Assembly: GCF_014596565.1 (NCBI RefSeq)
Contig: NZ_NOIN01000002.1
Coordinates: 248,001-312,000, forward strand
Origin: Pseudomonas sp. PSB18
GTDB lineage: Bacteria > Pseudomonadota > Gammaproteobacteria > Pseudomonadales > Pseudomonadaceae
DNA: 64,000 bases
Direction of reading: 5' to 3'
The notes beneath the pieces were generated by a model. The model made no database searches, was not told the DNA's origin, and worked only from the letters and a program-made list of their open reading frames with translations. The position numbers and the translations under genes were made by a program. Shown piece by piece: positions 56,841-64,000 of the stretch; positions within the stretch are counted from its first letter, which is position 1, and each line of letters opens with the position of its first letter.

Positions 56841-58205
56841 TTAGCCTTGCAACGCACTGAGGGTCAGGTCCAGGCACTGCCTTGCCTTGGTCACCAGCTC
56901 ATCCACCTCGGCCTTGCTGATGACCAGCGGCGGAGCAATGATCATGGTGTCGCCCACGGCACGCATGATCAGCCCGTTGTCGAAGCAGAACTGCCGGCAA
57001 ATCATGCCCACGCCCTTGCCTTCGTAGCGCTGACGCGTGGCCTTGTCCCGGACCAGTTCGATCGCCCCCAGCAGGCCGACACCGCGCACTTCACCCACCA
57101 GCGGATGGTCGTTCAGTTCCCTCAGGCGTTTCTGCAAATAGGGTGCCGTTTCGCTGTGGACCCGCTCGATAATCTTTTCTTCACGCAGGATGCGGATATT
57201 TTCCAGGGCCACCGCGGCGGCCACCGGGTGACCGGAGTAGGTGAAGCCGTGGTTGAAGTCGCCGCCTTCGTTGAGCACCTCGACCACGTCGTCACGCACG
57301 ATCAGGCCGCCCATGGGGATGTAGCCGGAGGTCAGGCCCTTGGCGATAGTCATCAGGTGCGGCTTCAACCCGTAGAAGTCGGTACCGAACCACTCACCGG
57401 TGCGACCGAAACCGCAGATCACTTCGTCGGCCACGAACAGGATGTCGTACTTGGCGAGAATCTCCTTCATGCGAGGCCAGTAGCTGTCCGGTGGCACGAT
57501 CACGCCGCCCGCGCCCTGGATCGGTTCGGCGATGAAAGCGCCGACGTTGTCCACGCCGATCTCCAGGATTTTCTCTTCCAGTTGATTGGCCGCCCACACG
57601 CCGAACTCCTCGGGGCTCATGTTGCCGCCTTCGCCGTACCAGTAGGGCTGGGCGATGTGGACAATGCCCGGGATCGGCAGGTCGCCCTGCTCGTGCATAT
57701 AGGTCATGCCACCCAGGCTCGCGCCGGCCACGGTGGAACCGTGATAACCGTTCTTGCGGCTGATAATGACTTTCTTGTTCGGCTGCCCCTTGATCGCCCA
57801 GTAGTGACGGACCATGCGCAACATGGTGTCGTTGCCTTCGGAGCCGGAGCCGGTGAAGAACACATGGTTCATGCCTTCAGGGGCAATGTCGGCGATGGCC
57901 TTGGACAACTCCAGCGCTGGCGGGTGGGCGGTCTGGAAGAACAGGTTGTAGTACGGCAACTCGCGCATCTGCTGGCTGGCGGCGTCGGCCAGTTCATCGC
58001 GGCCGTAGCCGACGGCCACGCACCAGAGGCCGGCCATGCCATCGAGAATCTTGTTGCCTTCACTGTCCCAGAGATAGACGCCCTTGGCGTGGGTGATGAT
58101 GCGCGGGCCTTTCTCTTTGAGCTGCTTGAAATCGCTGAACGGGGCCAGGTGATGATCGCTGCTCAGGGCCTGCCATTCACGGGTTTGCGGGTTGTTGCGG
58201 GTCAT
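56841..58205 (-). CDS. spuC: Putrescine/polyamine:pyruvate aminotransferase SpuC
   Basis: This 454-residue class III PLP aminotransferase has FTGSGSEGNDTMLR, a PLP-binding Asp260 in FVADEVICGFGRTG and the Schiff-base Lys289 in IAKGLTSGYIPMGG. SpuC transaminates putrescine and related diamines with pyruvate. It lies between the glutamine-synthetase-like spuB and the transporter genes, as in P. aeruginosa. Related omega-transaminases share the fold, but context supports SpuC. Confidence 0.94.
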   Translation of the reverse strand: MTRNNPQTREWQALSSDHHLAPFSDFKQLKEKGPRIITHAKGVYLWDSEGNKILDGMAGLWCVAVGYGRDELADAASQQMRELPYYNLFFQTAHPPALELSKAIADIAPEGMNHVFFTGSGSEGNDTMLRMVRHYWAIKGQPNKKVIISRKNGYHGSTVAGASLGGMTYMHEQGDLPIPGIVHIAQPYWYGEGGNMSPEEFGVWAANQLEEKILEIGVDNVGAFIAEPIQGAGGVIVPPDSYWPRMKEILAKYDILFVADEVICGFGRTGEWFGTDFYGLKPHLMTIAKGLTSGYIPMGGLIVRDDVVEVLNEGGDFNHGFTYSGHPVAAAVALENIRILREEKIIERVHSETAPYLQKRLRELNDHPLVGEVRGVGLLGAIELVRDKATRQRYEGKGVGMICRQFCFDNGLIMRAVGDTMIIAPPLVISKAEVDELVTKARQCLDLTLSALQG

Positions 58206-58264
58206 GCGAATTCTCCTTTATATCGGTGGGGGCGAGGCTGCCGGAGGCAACCCCGCCCGGCGCC

Positions 58265-59623
58265 TCAGACGGCAAAGAGCAGGAATTCCCGCTCCCACGA
58301 ACTGATGACGCGCTTGAAGTTTTCATGCTCGGCCCGCTTGACTGCGACGTAGCCCGTGATGAATTTCTTGCCCAGGTATTTCTCGATGGTGCTGCTGTTT
58401 TCCATGCGCTCCAGGGCGTCTTCGATGGTCAGCGGCAGGCGCAGGTTGCGCCGCTCGTAACCACGACCCACCACCGGTGCGCTCGGATTGATGCCTTCGA
58501 CCATACCGATAAAGCCGCACAACAGGCTGGCGGCAATCGCCAGGTACGGGTTGGCGTCGGCGCCCGGCAAGCGGTTTTCCACCCGACGGTTCTGTGGCCC
58601 GGCATCCGGCACTCGCAGGCCCACGGTACGGTTCTCTTCACCCCACTCCACGTTCACCGGTGCCGACGTGTCCGGCAGGAAGCGGCGGAACGAGTTGACG
58701 TTGGGGGCGAACAGCGGCAGCAGCTCGGGAATGAATTTCTGCAGGCCACCGATGTGGTGCAGGAACAGCTCGCTCATGGTCCCGTCTTCATTGGAGAAGA
58801 CGTTCTTACCGGTGTCCTTGTCGATGATGCTCTGGTGCAGGTGCATCGCACTGCCAGGCTCACCGGTCATGGGCTTGGCCATGAAGGTCGCGGCTACGTT
58901 GTGCTTGAGCGCCGCCTCGCGCATGGTGCGCTTGAACACCAGGATCTGGTCGGCCAGGGACAGCGCATCGCCGTGACGGAAATTGATTTCCATCTGTGCC
59001 GTGCCGTCCTCGTGGATCAGGGTATCGAGGTCCAGCTCCTGCAATTCGCACCAGTCGTAAACGTCTTCGAACAGCGGGTCGAATTCGTTGGCCGCTTCAA
59101 TGGAGAAAGATTGGCGTCCGGTTTCCGGGCGGCCGGAACGACCTACGGGCGGCTGCAGCGGGAAATCCGGGTCGTCGCTGCGTTTGGTCAGGTAGAACTC
59201 CATTTCCGGCGCGACGATTGGCTGCCAACCCTTGTCGGCATAGAGCTTGAGCACCTTCTTGAGCACGTTGCGCGGCGACAGCTCGATGGGGTTGCCCTGC
59301 TTGTCGTAGGAGTCGTGGATCACCTGGGCGGTGGGCTCGATGGCCCAGGGCACGAGGAACACTGCGTTTTCGTCCGGGCGGCACATCATGTCGATGTCGG
59401 CAGGGTCGAGCAGTTCGTAATAGATGTCGTCTTCGACATAGTCGCCCGTAACGGTCTGGAGCAGGACGCTCTCGGGCAGGCGCATGCCTTTTTCGGCAAT
59501 GAACTTGTTGGTCGGCGAAATCTTGCCCCGGGTAATACCGGTCAGGTCGCCAATCATGCATTCGACTTCTGTGATCTTATGGTTTTTCAACCAATCGGTG
59601 AGCTGGTCGAGGTTGTTACTCAT
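58265..59623 (-). CDS. spuB: Gamma-glutamylpolyamine synthetase SpuB (glutamine synthetase fold)
   Basis: This 452-residue protein is a type I glutamine synthetase relative. It begins MSNNLDQLTDWLKNHKITEV, and EMEFYLTKR, INFRHGDAL, MHLHQSI and RLPGADANPYLAIAASLLCG are the metal, ammonia and ATP-site segments. In polyamine catabolism it ligates glutamate to a polyamine amino group. Its ATG overlaps the terminal codons of the decayed spuA frame, so the two genes were once coupled. Confidence 0.92.
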   Translation of the reverse strand: MSNNLDQLTDWLKNHKITEVECMIGDLTGITRGKISPTNKFIAEKGMRLPESVLLQTVTGDYVEDDIYYELLDPADIDMMCRPDENAVFLVPWAIEPTAQVIHDSYDKQGNPIELSPRNVLKKVLKLYADKGWQPIVAPEMEFYLTKRSDDPDFPLQPPVGRSGRPETGRQSFSIEAANEFDPLFEDVYDWCELQELDLDTLIHEDGTAQMEINFRHGDALSLADQILVFKRTMREAALKHNVAATFMAKPMTGEPGSAMHLHQSIIDKDTGKNVFSNEDGTMSELFLHHIGGLQKFIPELLPLFAPNVNSFRRFLPDTSAPVNVEWGEENRTVGLRVPDAGPQNRRVENRLPGADANPYLAIAASLLCGFIGMVEGINPSAPVVGRGYERRNLRLPLTIEDALERMENSSTIEKYLGKKFITGYVAVKRAEHENFKRVISSWEREFLLFAV

Positions 59624-59961
59624 AAATGCCTCTAGGCGTGAGTTTCCTGGCTGTTTTCAGAAGCCAGGCGTTGTTTGACGCATCGGCGTCGCGTTGTGTT
59701 GCCCTTGCCCGCCAGTCGGCGGGAAAAAGGTTCTAAAGTTGAAGGAGAGCCGCTAAAGAGAAATTCGTCCAGGGCGTCCAGAATATTGGACGATGATGAC
59801 GACTGATCCGCCGGGAGCGACATCAGCATGGGCAAGCACTTGGCGGCCCTCGTCATGGCCGGGGAGCAGGTGTCGCCACTGATGCCATGAGCATTGCGAC
59901 GAGCATGCCAACCGATCTGCTGGAACAGTTGGTGAGGCCGTTGGTACGGCAGGCGAGACAT
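59616..59961 (-). pseudogene. spuA: Remnant of spuA (gamma-glutamyl-GABA hydrolase / glutamine amidotransferase), internally deleted
   Basis: This region lies exactly where spuA is expected, between spuI and spuB. From the ATG at 59961 one frame begins MSRLP, then reads QQIGWHA, GISGD and AAKCLPM. It then has ILDALDEFLFSGSPSTLEPF, which matches the SpuA/PuuD segment LDALDGxLFTGSPSNVEPF. This frame loses similarity by about residue 70. A second frame further on reads RARATQRDADASNNA, resembling the SpuA C-terminus, and ends at TAA in the spuB start (59616). So the middle, including the catalytic Cys and His residues, is missing and the frames are shifted. Full-length SpuA is about 250 residues. 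The comparison is from memory of the family. Confidence 0.72.
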
Positions 59962-60114
59962 GAAGCACCCCGGTATTATTGCTGTTATGGGTTTGAATCG
60001 AGCTTAGCCTTGTTCATTTTTTTACACAACACCCCCGTAAAAAATACAACACGGCCCGCTCAAGCTTGCGGGCGCCAACTCCCTCAAAGGGAAAAAAACG
60101 CCCCAAACTGCCTC

Positions 60115-60155
60115 AAAAAAGCCCCACAGGTGCTTTTTTAGGGCAAAAAAGCCCC
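60115..60155 (+). promoter_or_regulatory. Leader of spuI with alternative (mutually exclusive) hairpins
   Basis: AAAAAAGC (60115-60122) can pair with GCTTTTTT (60132-60139), and the same GCTTTTTT can pair with AAAAAAGC (60145-60152). GGGC (60141-60144) can also pair with GCCC (60151-60154). AAAAAAGCCCC occurs twice. The layout is like an attenuator or terminator/anti-terminator, 85-125 bases before spuI. A palindrome CGGCATGCCG lies at 60166-60175. Function is inferred. The 278-bp gap from 59962 otherwise shows no gene. Confidence 0.45.
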
Positions 60156-60239
60156 TGCTTGACTTCGGCATGCCGTTCGGGTTGACTGGCTTTCGAAGAG
60201 ATCAATGATTGATATTTTTAACAACAAAGGTGTTGCATC

Positions 60240-61616
60240 ATGTCGGTACCCCCGCGTGCCGTTCAGCTTAACGAAGCGAACGCGTTCCTTAAGGAACATC
60301 CTGAGGTTCTGTACGTTGACCTTCTGATTGCGGATATGAATGGTGTGGTGCGCGGCAAGCGCATCGAACGCACCAGCCTCCACAAGGTTTACGAGAAAGG
60401 CATCAACCTGCCGGCCTCCCTGTTTGCCCTGGATATCAACGGTTCGACGGTGGAAAGCACCGGCCTGGGCCTGGACATCGGCGACGCCGATCGGATCTGC
60501 TATCCAATCCCGGGCACCCTTTCCAACGAACCCTGGCAGAAACGCCCTACCGCGCAACTGCTGATGACCATGCACGAACTGGAAGGCGAGCCTTTCTTCG
60601 CCGACCCTCGCGAAGTCCTGCGCCAGGTCGTGACCAAGTTCGACGAGCTGGGCCTGACCATCTGCGCGGCATTCGAGCTGGAGTTCTACCTGATCGACCA
60701 GGAGAACGTGAATGGACGTCCCCAACCGCCACGCTCGCCGATCTCCGGTAAACGCCCGCACTCGACTCAGGTTTACCTGATCGACGACCTGGACGAATAC
60801 GTCGACTGCCTCCAGGACATCCTGGAAGGTGCCAAGGAGCAAGGCATTCCCGCCGACGCCATCGTCAAGGAAAGTGCTCCGGCGCAGTTCGAAGTGAACC
60901 TGCACCACGTCGCCGACCCGATCAAGGCTTGCGACTATGCGGTACTGCTCAAGCGCCTGATCAAGAACATCGCCTACGACCATGAAATGGACACCACCTT
61001 CATGGCCAAGCCGTATCCGGGCCAGGCAGGCAATGGTCTGCACGTCCACATTTCGATTCTGGACAAGGATGGCAAGAATATCTTTGCCAGCGAGGATCCC
61101 GAGCAGAACGCCGCGCTGCGTCACGCGATCGGCGGTGTGCTCGAGACCCTGCCCGCGCAGATGGCGTTCCTCTGCCCGAACGTGAACTCCTACCGTCGTT
61201 TCGGCGCACAGTTCTATGTGCCGAACTCGCCGACCTGGGGCCTGGACAACCGCACCGTGGCCCTGCGCGTACCCACCGGCTCCGCCGACGCCGTACGCCT
61301 GGAACACCGCGTAGCGGGTGCCGATGCCAACCCGTATCTGCTGATGGCCGCCGTGCTGGCGGGGGTGCATCATGGCCTGGTCAACAAGATCGAGCCGGGC
61401 GCACCAGTGGAAGGCAACAGCTACGAGCAGAACGAGCAAAGCCTGCCGAACAACCTGCGCGATGCCCTGCGCGAGCTGGACGACAGCGAAGTCATGGCCA
61501 AGTACATCGATCCGAAGTACATCGATATCTTCGTGGCCTGCAAGGAAAGCGAGCTGGAAGAGTTCGAACACTCCATCTCCGACCTTGAGTACAACTGGTA
61601 CCTGCATACCGTTTAA
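60240..61616 (+). CDS. spuI: Gamma-glutamylpolyamine synthetase SpuI (glutamine synthetase fold)
   Basis: This 458-residue glutamine-synthetase-fold enzyme starts MSVPPRAVQLNEANAF. MNGVVRGKRIERTSL, AAFELEFYLIDQ, VNLHHVADPIKACD, LHVHISILDKDGKN and HRVAGADANPYLLMAAVLAG are the catalytic and ATP-site blocks. It glutamylates polyamines at the start of the gamma-glutamyl pathway. It is divergent from the spuB operon. The ribosome binding site AAAGGTG lies 9 bases before the ATG. A terminator follows at 61634. Confidence 0.93.
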   Translation: MSVPPRAVQLNEANAFLKEHPEVLYVDLLIADMNGVVRGKRIERTSLHKVYEKGINLPASLFALDINGSTVESTGLGLDIGDADRICYPIPGTLSNEPWQKRPTAQLLMTMHELEGEPFFADPREVLRQVVTKFDELGLTICAAFELEFYLIDQENVNGRPQPPRSPISGKRPHSTQVYLIDDLDEYVDCLQDILEGAKEQGIPADAIVKESAPAQFEVNLHHVADPIKACDYAVLLKRLIKNIAYDHEMDTTFMAKPYPGQAGNGLHVHISILDKDGKNIFASEDPEQNAALRHAIGGVLETLPAQMAFLCPNVNSYRRFGAQFYVPNSPTWGLDNRTVALRVPTGSADAVRLEHRVAGADANPYLLMAAVLAGVHHGLVNKIEPGAPVEGNSYEQNEQSLPNNLRDALRELDDSEVMAKYIDPKYIDIFVACKESELEEFEHSISDLEYNWYLHTV

Positions 61617-61633
61617 GCGGTTGCAGTAAAAAG

Positions 61634-61668
61634 AAACGCCGCCGCCCTCAGGGCCGCGGCGTTTTTTT
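61634..61668 (+). terminator. Rho-independent terminator of spuI
   Basis: AAACGCCGC and GCGGCGTTT form a 9-bp stem with an inner CCCTCAGGG-type extension, followed by a run of T. It begins 18 bp after the spuI stop. Confidence 0.85.
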
Positions 61669-61674
61669 ATGGCG

Positions 61675-61770
61675 TTGTGGCGAGGGGATTTATCCCCGCT
61701 GGGCTGCGCAGCAGCCCCAAAAAAGAAGGGCCGCTTCGCGCCCCAGCGGGGATAAATCCCCTCGCCACAA
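61675..61770. repeat. Long inverted repeat, TGTGGCGAGGGGATTTATCCCC family
   Basis: Arms of about 29 bp, beginning TTGTGGCGAGGGGATTTATC at 61675 and ending with its complement at 61770, are perfect. The centre contains a second GGGGC/GCCCC type inversion. It resembles the short hairpin at 42676-42706. It separates spuI from the TetR gene. Confidence 0.85.
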
Positions 61771-61830
61771 AAGCGTATGGATCATCGGCTTGCTCTGCGT
61801 ACAATGCGCGCAACCCTGCAGGAGAGCCCC

Positions 61831-62466
61831 ATGACACGCACCGCCACCCCTCGCAAACCCCGCGCACGCAGCCAGGCCCGGATCGACTCGATCCTCGATG
61901 CCGCCCGCACGCTGCTGGCGGCGGAAGGCGTGGCCAGCCTGTCGATCTACAGCGTGGCCGAGCGCGCCGACATCCCGCCCTCCTCCGTGTATCACTTTTT
62001 CGCCAGCGTGCCGGCCCTGCTCGAAGCGCTCACCGCCGATGTCCACGCCGCCTTCCGCGCCTGCCTCCAGGCACCGATCGATCACGACGCGCTGCACCAT
62101 TGGCACGACCTGTCGCGGTTGGTGGAACAGCGCATGCTGACGATCTACGACCAGGACGCCGCCGCCCGCCAGTTGATCCTGGCCCAGCATGGCCTAACCG
62201 AAGTCACCCAGGCCGACCGCCAGCACGATCTTGAACTGGGGGACCTGATGCACAAAGTCTTCTCCCGGCATTTCGAGCTGCCGACACTGCCCAATGACGT
62301 CGACGTCTTCGCCCTCGCCATGGAGCTGGGCGACCGGGTCTACGCCCGCTCGGTACAACAACACGGCCAGATCACTCCACGCATGGCCGAAGAAGGCATG
62401 CGGGTGTTCGATGCGTATCTGGGATTGTACCTGCCGCCGTATCTGCCCAAGCGCGAAGCGGTCTGA
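61831..62466 (+). CDS. TetR family transcriptional regulator
   Basis: This 211-residue regulator has a helix-turn-helix at about residues 28-60 (GVASLSIYSVAERADIPPSSVYHFFAS). The ligand domain carries a C-terminal DRVYARSVQQHGQITPRMAEE pattern. The ATG at 61831 has GGAGAGCCCC before it. The frame is open upstream through the REP. Its target is unknown. It could be a local regulator of the spu genes, but nothing in the sequence proves it. It converges with hipA, 2 bp apart. Confidence 0.87.
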   Translation: MTRTATPRKPRARSQARIDSILDAARTLLAAEGVASLSIYSVAERADIPPSSVYHFFASVPALLEALTADVHAAFRACLQAPIDHDALHHWHDLSRLVEQRMLTIYDQDAAARQLILAQHGLTEVTQADRQHDLELGDLMHKVFSRHFELPTLPNDVDVFALAMELGDRVYARSVQQHGQITPRMAEEGMRVFDAYLGLYLPPYLPKREAV

Positions 62467-62468
62467 TC

Positions 62469-63171
62469 TCAGACTTTCATACGCATGGCACCCATTGCGC
62501 CTAGAGCGAGATCCAGCTCGGCGCCATTCAGGTGGCAACCGTAATGGGCGCCAAGCTCATCTTCCCACCCGATCACTTCGTCCAGGACGTTGGCTGCCTG
62601 CTCGGGCGTCAAGGCGAAGTGCTTACAGTGGCTGAGCAGGTTATCGCGGGTGATGGCTCGTCCACTCCGACCGACCGCCATCGAAAGATAGGGCGGCGAA
62701 GAACCATCGAGTCCTGGCACCACGTCGTACATCGGCGCCAACCGCCATCGCCCTTTGAGCCAAAGGATTGCATGGTTTTTCGGATGATCGTCGTCATTGC
62801 CAACCAACGCGTTAAAACACATGCGCTTGAATAGTTCACGCAAGTCGTCATCCGGGACTCCCCGCCGCTTCATTTCATTCGAAATACCCGACAGGGCTCA
62901 GATCCGTTCGATGAAGGTCCCGCAAAACGCGTTCCCCCCAGCCATCAGGCATTGCATCGTTGATGAAACCCGGTACGCCACGGTTAGCGGTGATGCCAAC
63001 AAAGGGTTGTACACGAAGTGGATAACGGATCGGGTCAGGTACCCAGACATGGCCGGCGACATAATCGGGGTCGTAAATAAACTCCCCCTGACCATTCTCG
63101 ATGCTCAACCGGCCCAATGTTTGAATCTCTCCAGTTTCGGGATCTTCGACATAGATATAAGCCTTGGGCAT
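62469..63171 (-). pseudogene. hipA: hipA-like toxin gene, internally deleted and frameshifted
   Basis: The N-terminal fragment (63171-62875, 98 residues, beginning MPKAYIYVEDPETGE) carries the HipA N-terminal domain up to DLSPVGYFE and stops. The C-terminal fragment (62873-62469) starts at MKRRGVPDDDL in another frame and holds the kinase core LVGNDDDHPKNHAILWL with the catalytic and metal residues, then ends normally. A full HipA is about 430 residues, so roughly 190 residues of the middle are missing. The result cannot be an active Ser/Thr kinase toxin. The TGA and the shifted ATG lie within 10 bases, which marks the deletion junction. Confidence 0.8.
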
Positions 63172-63488
63172 CAGAAGTCCCCCTTAGCACCGGCCAGCCG
63201 CACCCGGGCTTTTGGTGGTGTTTGAACGGTCGTAAGGGATGAGGCTTCGATTTGCTGGCGGCTCTGAAACACTTCCTGGGTCAACCCCAATTGCCACAGA
63301 ACCAGCATGAATGATCGCAATTCCACGGACGGGTCACCGGCCTCAATCTTGCGTACCGTTCTTTCCGAAACGGCCAATGACGCGGCGAGATCTTTTTGTC
63401 GCTGTCGGTTTTGCAAGCGCCTGCTTTTCACCAAGATCCCAATGGCGTGGAGGCTGTCGGCACAGTCGATAGGGAAAAACTCATTCAT
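63171..63488 (-). CDS. hipB: HipB-like antitoxin, helix-turn-helix
   Basis: This 105-residue protein has a Cro/HipB-type helix-turn-helix (LVKSRRLQNRQRQKDLAASLAVSERTVRKIEAGDPS, about residues 18-54). It overlaps the start of hipA by one base, as in HipBA operons. It would bind the operon promoter and neutralise HipA. Because hipA is broken, it may persist as an orphan regulator. The upstream stretch (63489-63600) is AT-rich and is the likely promoter. Confidence 0.85.
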   Translation of the reverse strand: MNEFFPIDCADSLHAIGILVKSRRLQNRQRQKDLAASLAVSERTVRKIEAGDPSVELRSFMLVLWQLGLTQEVFQSRQQIEASSLTTVQTPPKARVRLAGAKGDF

Positions 63489-63780
63489 AAACGGCGCTCA
63501 GAGGCTGCTAAGACATGCTAAAACGAACTATAGCACCGCTTAAAGACAATAACCGTTAAAGAAGGTCAGGCATTAACATCCTTATAAGTCTCCTTATATT
63601 ATTTAAAGCGCATTTAAATACCTCTTAAATCAAACTTACGCTCTACGCGGGAGCGCAGCCAGAGACGCTTCGCGTCCCAAAGAGTCGAACACAGAGTGTC
63701 CGCAGCGCACTCCCAAACAAAGAGCGTGGGAACGAGCCCCAAAAGGCCAACGCCGTTCGGGGCATCGAGGTGAGCACCGC
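63489..63780. other. 292-bp intergenic region, AT-rich then degenerate REP
   Basis: Positions 63489-63635 are AT-rich (CTTATAAGTCTCCTTATATT and ATTTAAAGCGCATTTAAATA) and hold the presumed hipB promoter. Positions 63641-63736 resemble a degenerate copy of the ACGCTCTGCGTGGGAACG REP family. I see no gene. Confidence 0.5.
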
Positions 63781-63996
63781 TCACAACTTGGCGATGGACA
63801 CCTCCGTGGATTTGACGAAAGCGATCACTTCGCTGCCGATCGCCAGTTCCAGCTCCTTGACCGAACGGGTGGTGATGACCGAGGTGACGATACCGGAGGC
63901 GGTCTGGACGTCGATTTCCGAGAGTACGTCGCCTTCGACGATTTCCTTGATGATGCCTTTGAACTGGTTACGCACGTTGATGGCTTTGATGGTCAT
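63781..63996 (-). CDS. Molybdenum-pterin binding (TOBE/Mop) domain protein
   Basis: This 71-residue single Mop-domain protein begins MTIKAINVRNQFKGIIKEIVEGDVLSEI and contains VTSVITTRSVKELELAIGSEVIAFVKSTEVSIAKL, the molbindin pattern. It probably stores or buffers molybdate. The ATG at 63996 is close to the window edge, so the upstream context is not visible. Confidence 0.9.
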   Translation of the reverse strand: MTIKAINVRNQFKGIIKEIVEGDVLSEIDVQTASGIVTSVITTRSVKELELAIGSEVIAFVKSTEVSIAKL

Positions 63997-64000
63997 GGTG

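Noticed and set aside
59632-59961. An intact small gene of 109 codons between spuB and spuI
   Set aside because: The frame matches only the N-terminal part of SpuA and then loses similarity, and a C-terminal SpuA-like tail lies in another frame. A decayed spuA explains it better than a new gene.
60138-61607. 489-residue minus-strand frame opposite spuI
   Set aside because: The product is a low-complexity shadow with no family match, and spuI on the plus strand is well supported.

Overview
The window is a chromosomal segment of a fluorescent-group Pseudomonas. The evidence is the high GC content, the gene order (pilT-yggS-proC-yggT-metXW-rdgB-hemW-trmB-thiGS-mtgA-rpoH-ftsXEY ... lao, coaD, mutM, ilvD, folA ... 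hacB-spu), which follows the P. aeruginosa PAO1 PA03xx region as I remember it, and the many REP-type inverted repeats typical of the P. fluorescens complex. I see no rRNA, tRNA, CRISPR array, prophage or insertion sequence.

Layout. Positions 1-11 kb hold housekeeping genes: type IV pilus retraction (pilT, cut by the window edge), PLP homeostasis, proline and methionine synthesis, nucleotide-pool sanitation, a HemW-type radical SAM protein, tRNA m7G methylation, thiazole synthesis and a peptidoglycan transglycosylase. Positions 11-15 kb hold rpoH, with a candidate sigma-E/AlgU promoter, and the ftsYEX operon. Positions 15-21 kb hold a tandem M16 peptidase pair, rsmD, a YheT-type hydrolase, a structured multi-hairpin repeat and a sulfurtransferase. 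Positions 21-26 kb hold the long-chain alcohol oxidation system laoR/laoCBA with a perfect palindrome between laoR and laoC. Positions 26-30.6 kb hold coaD, a ferredoxin, mutM, an HDOD protein and rlmI.

Positions 30.6-34.2 kb are the most unusual part. A 23-residue peptide gene with a strong ribosome binding site is followed by a hairpin. Then come three translationally overlapping genes: a SagB-type flavin dehydrogenase, an AurF-like diiron oxygenase with its full ligand set, and a Bcr/CflA-type exporter. This looks like a compact RiPP-like (ribosomally made, modified peptide) or peptide-scaffold natural-product cluster inserted between rlmI and ilvD. I do not recognise it as a described system.

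Positions 34-46.5 kb hold ilvD, phosphorylcholine phosphatase, a TcyP-type cystine symporter, folA, a DUF2868/DUF3482 membrane-GTPase pair and several small enzymes. Positions 46.5-51 kb hold an Ntn acylase (HacB type), an AhpD-like protein, a GlxA-type regulator and an HD-domain hydrolase. Positions 51-61.6 kb hold the spu polyamine uptake and catabolism locus: spuBCDEFGH on the minus strand and spuI divergent. spuA, expected between spuI and spuB, survives only as a decayed, internally deleted remnant. Positions 61.8-64 kb hold a TetR regulator, a broken hipBA module (hipB intact, hipA internally deleted) and a molbindin-like protein.

The gene calls rest on recognising protein families from their translated sequences. 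No database search was run.
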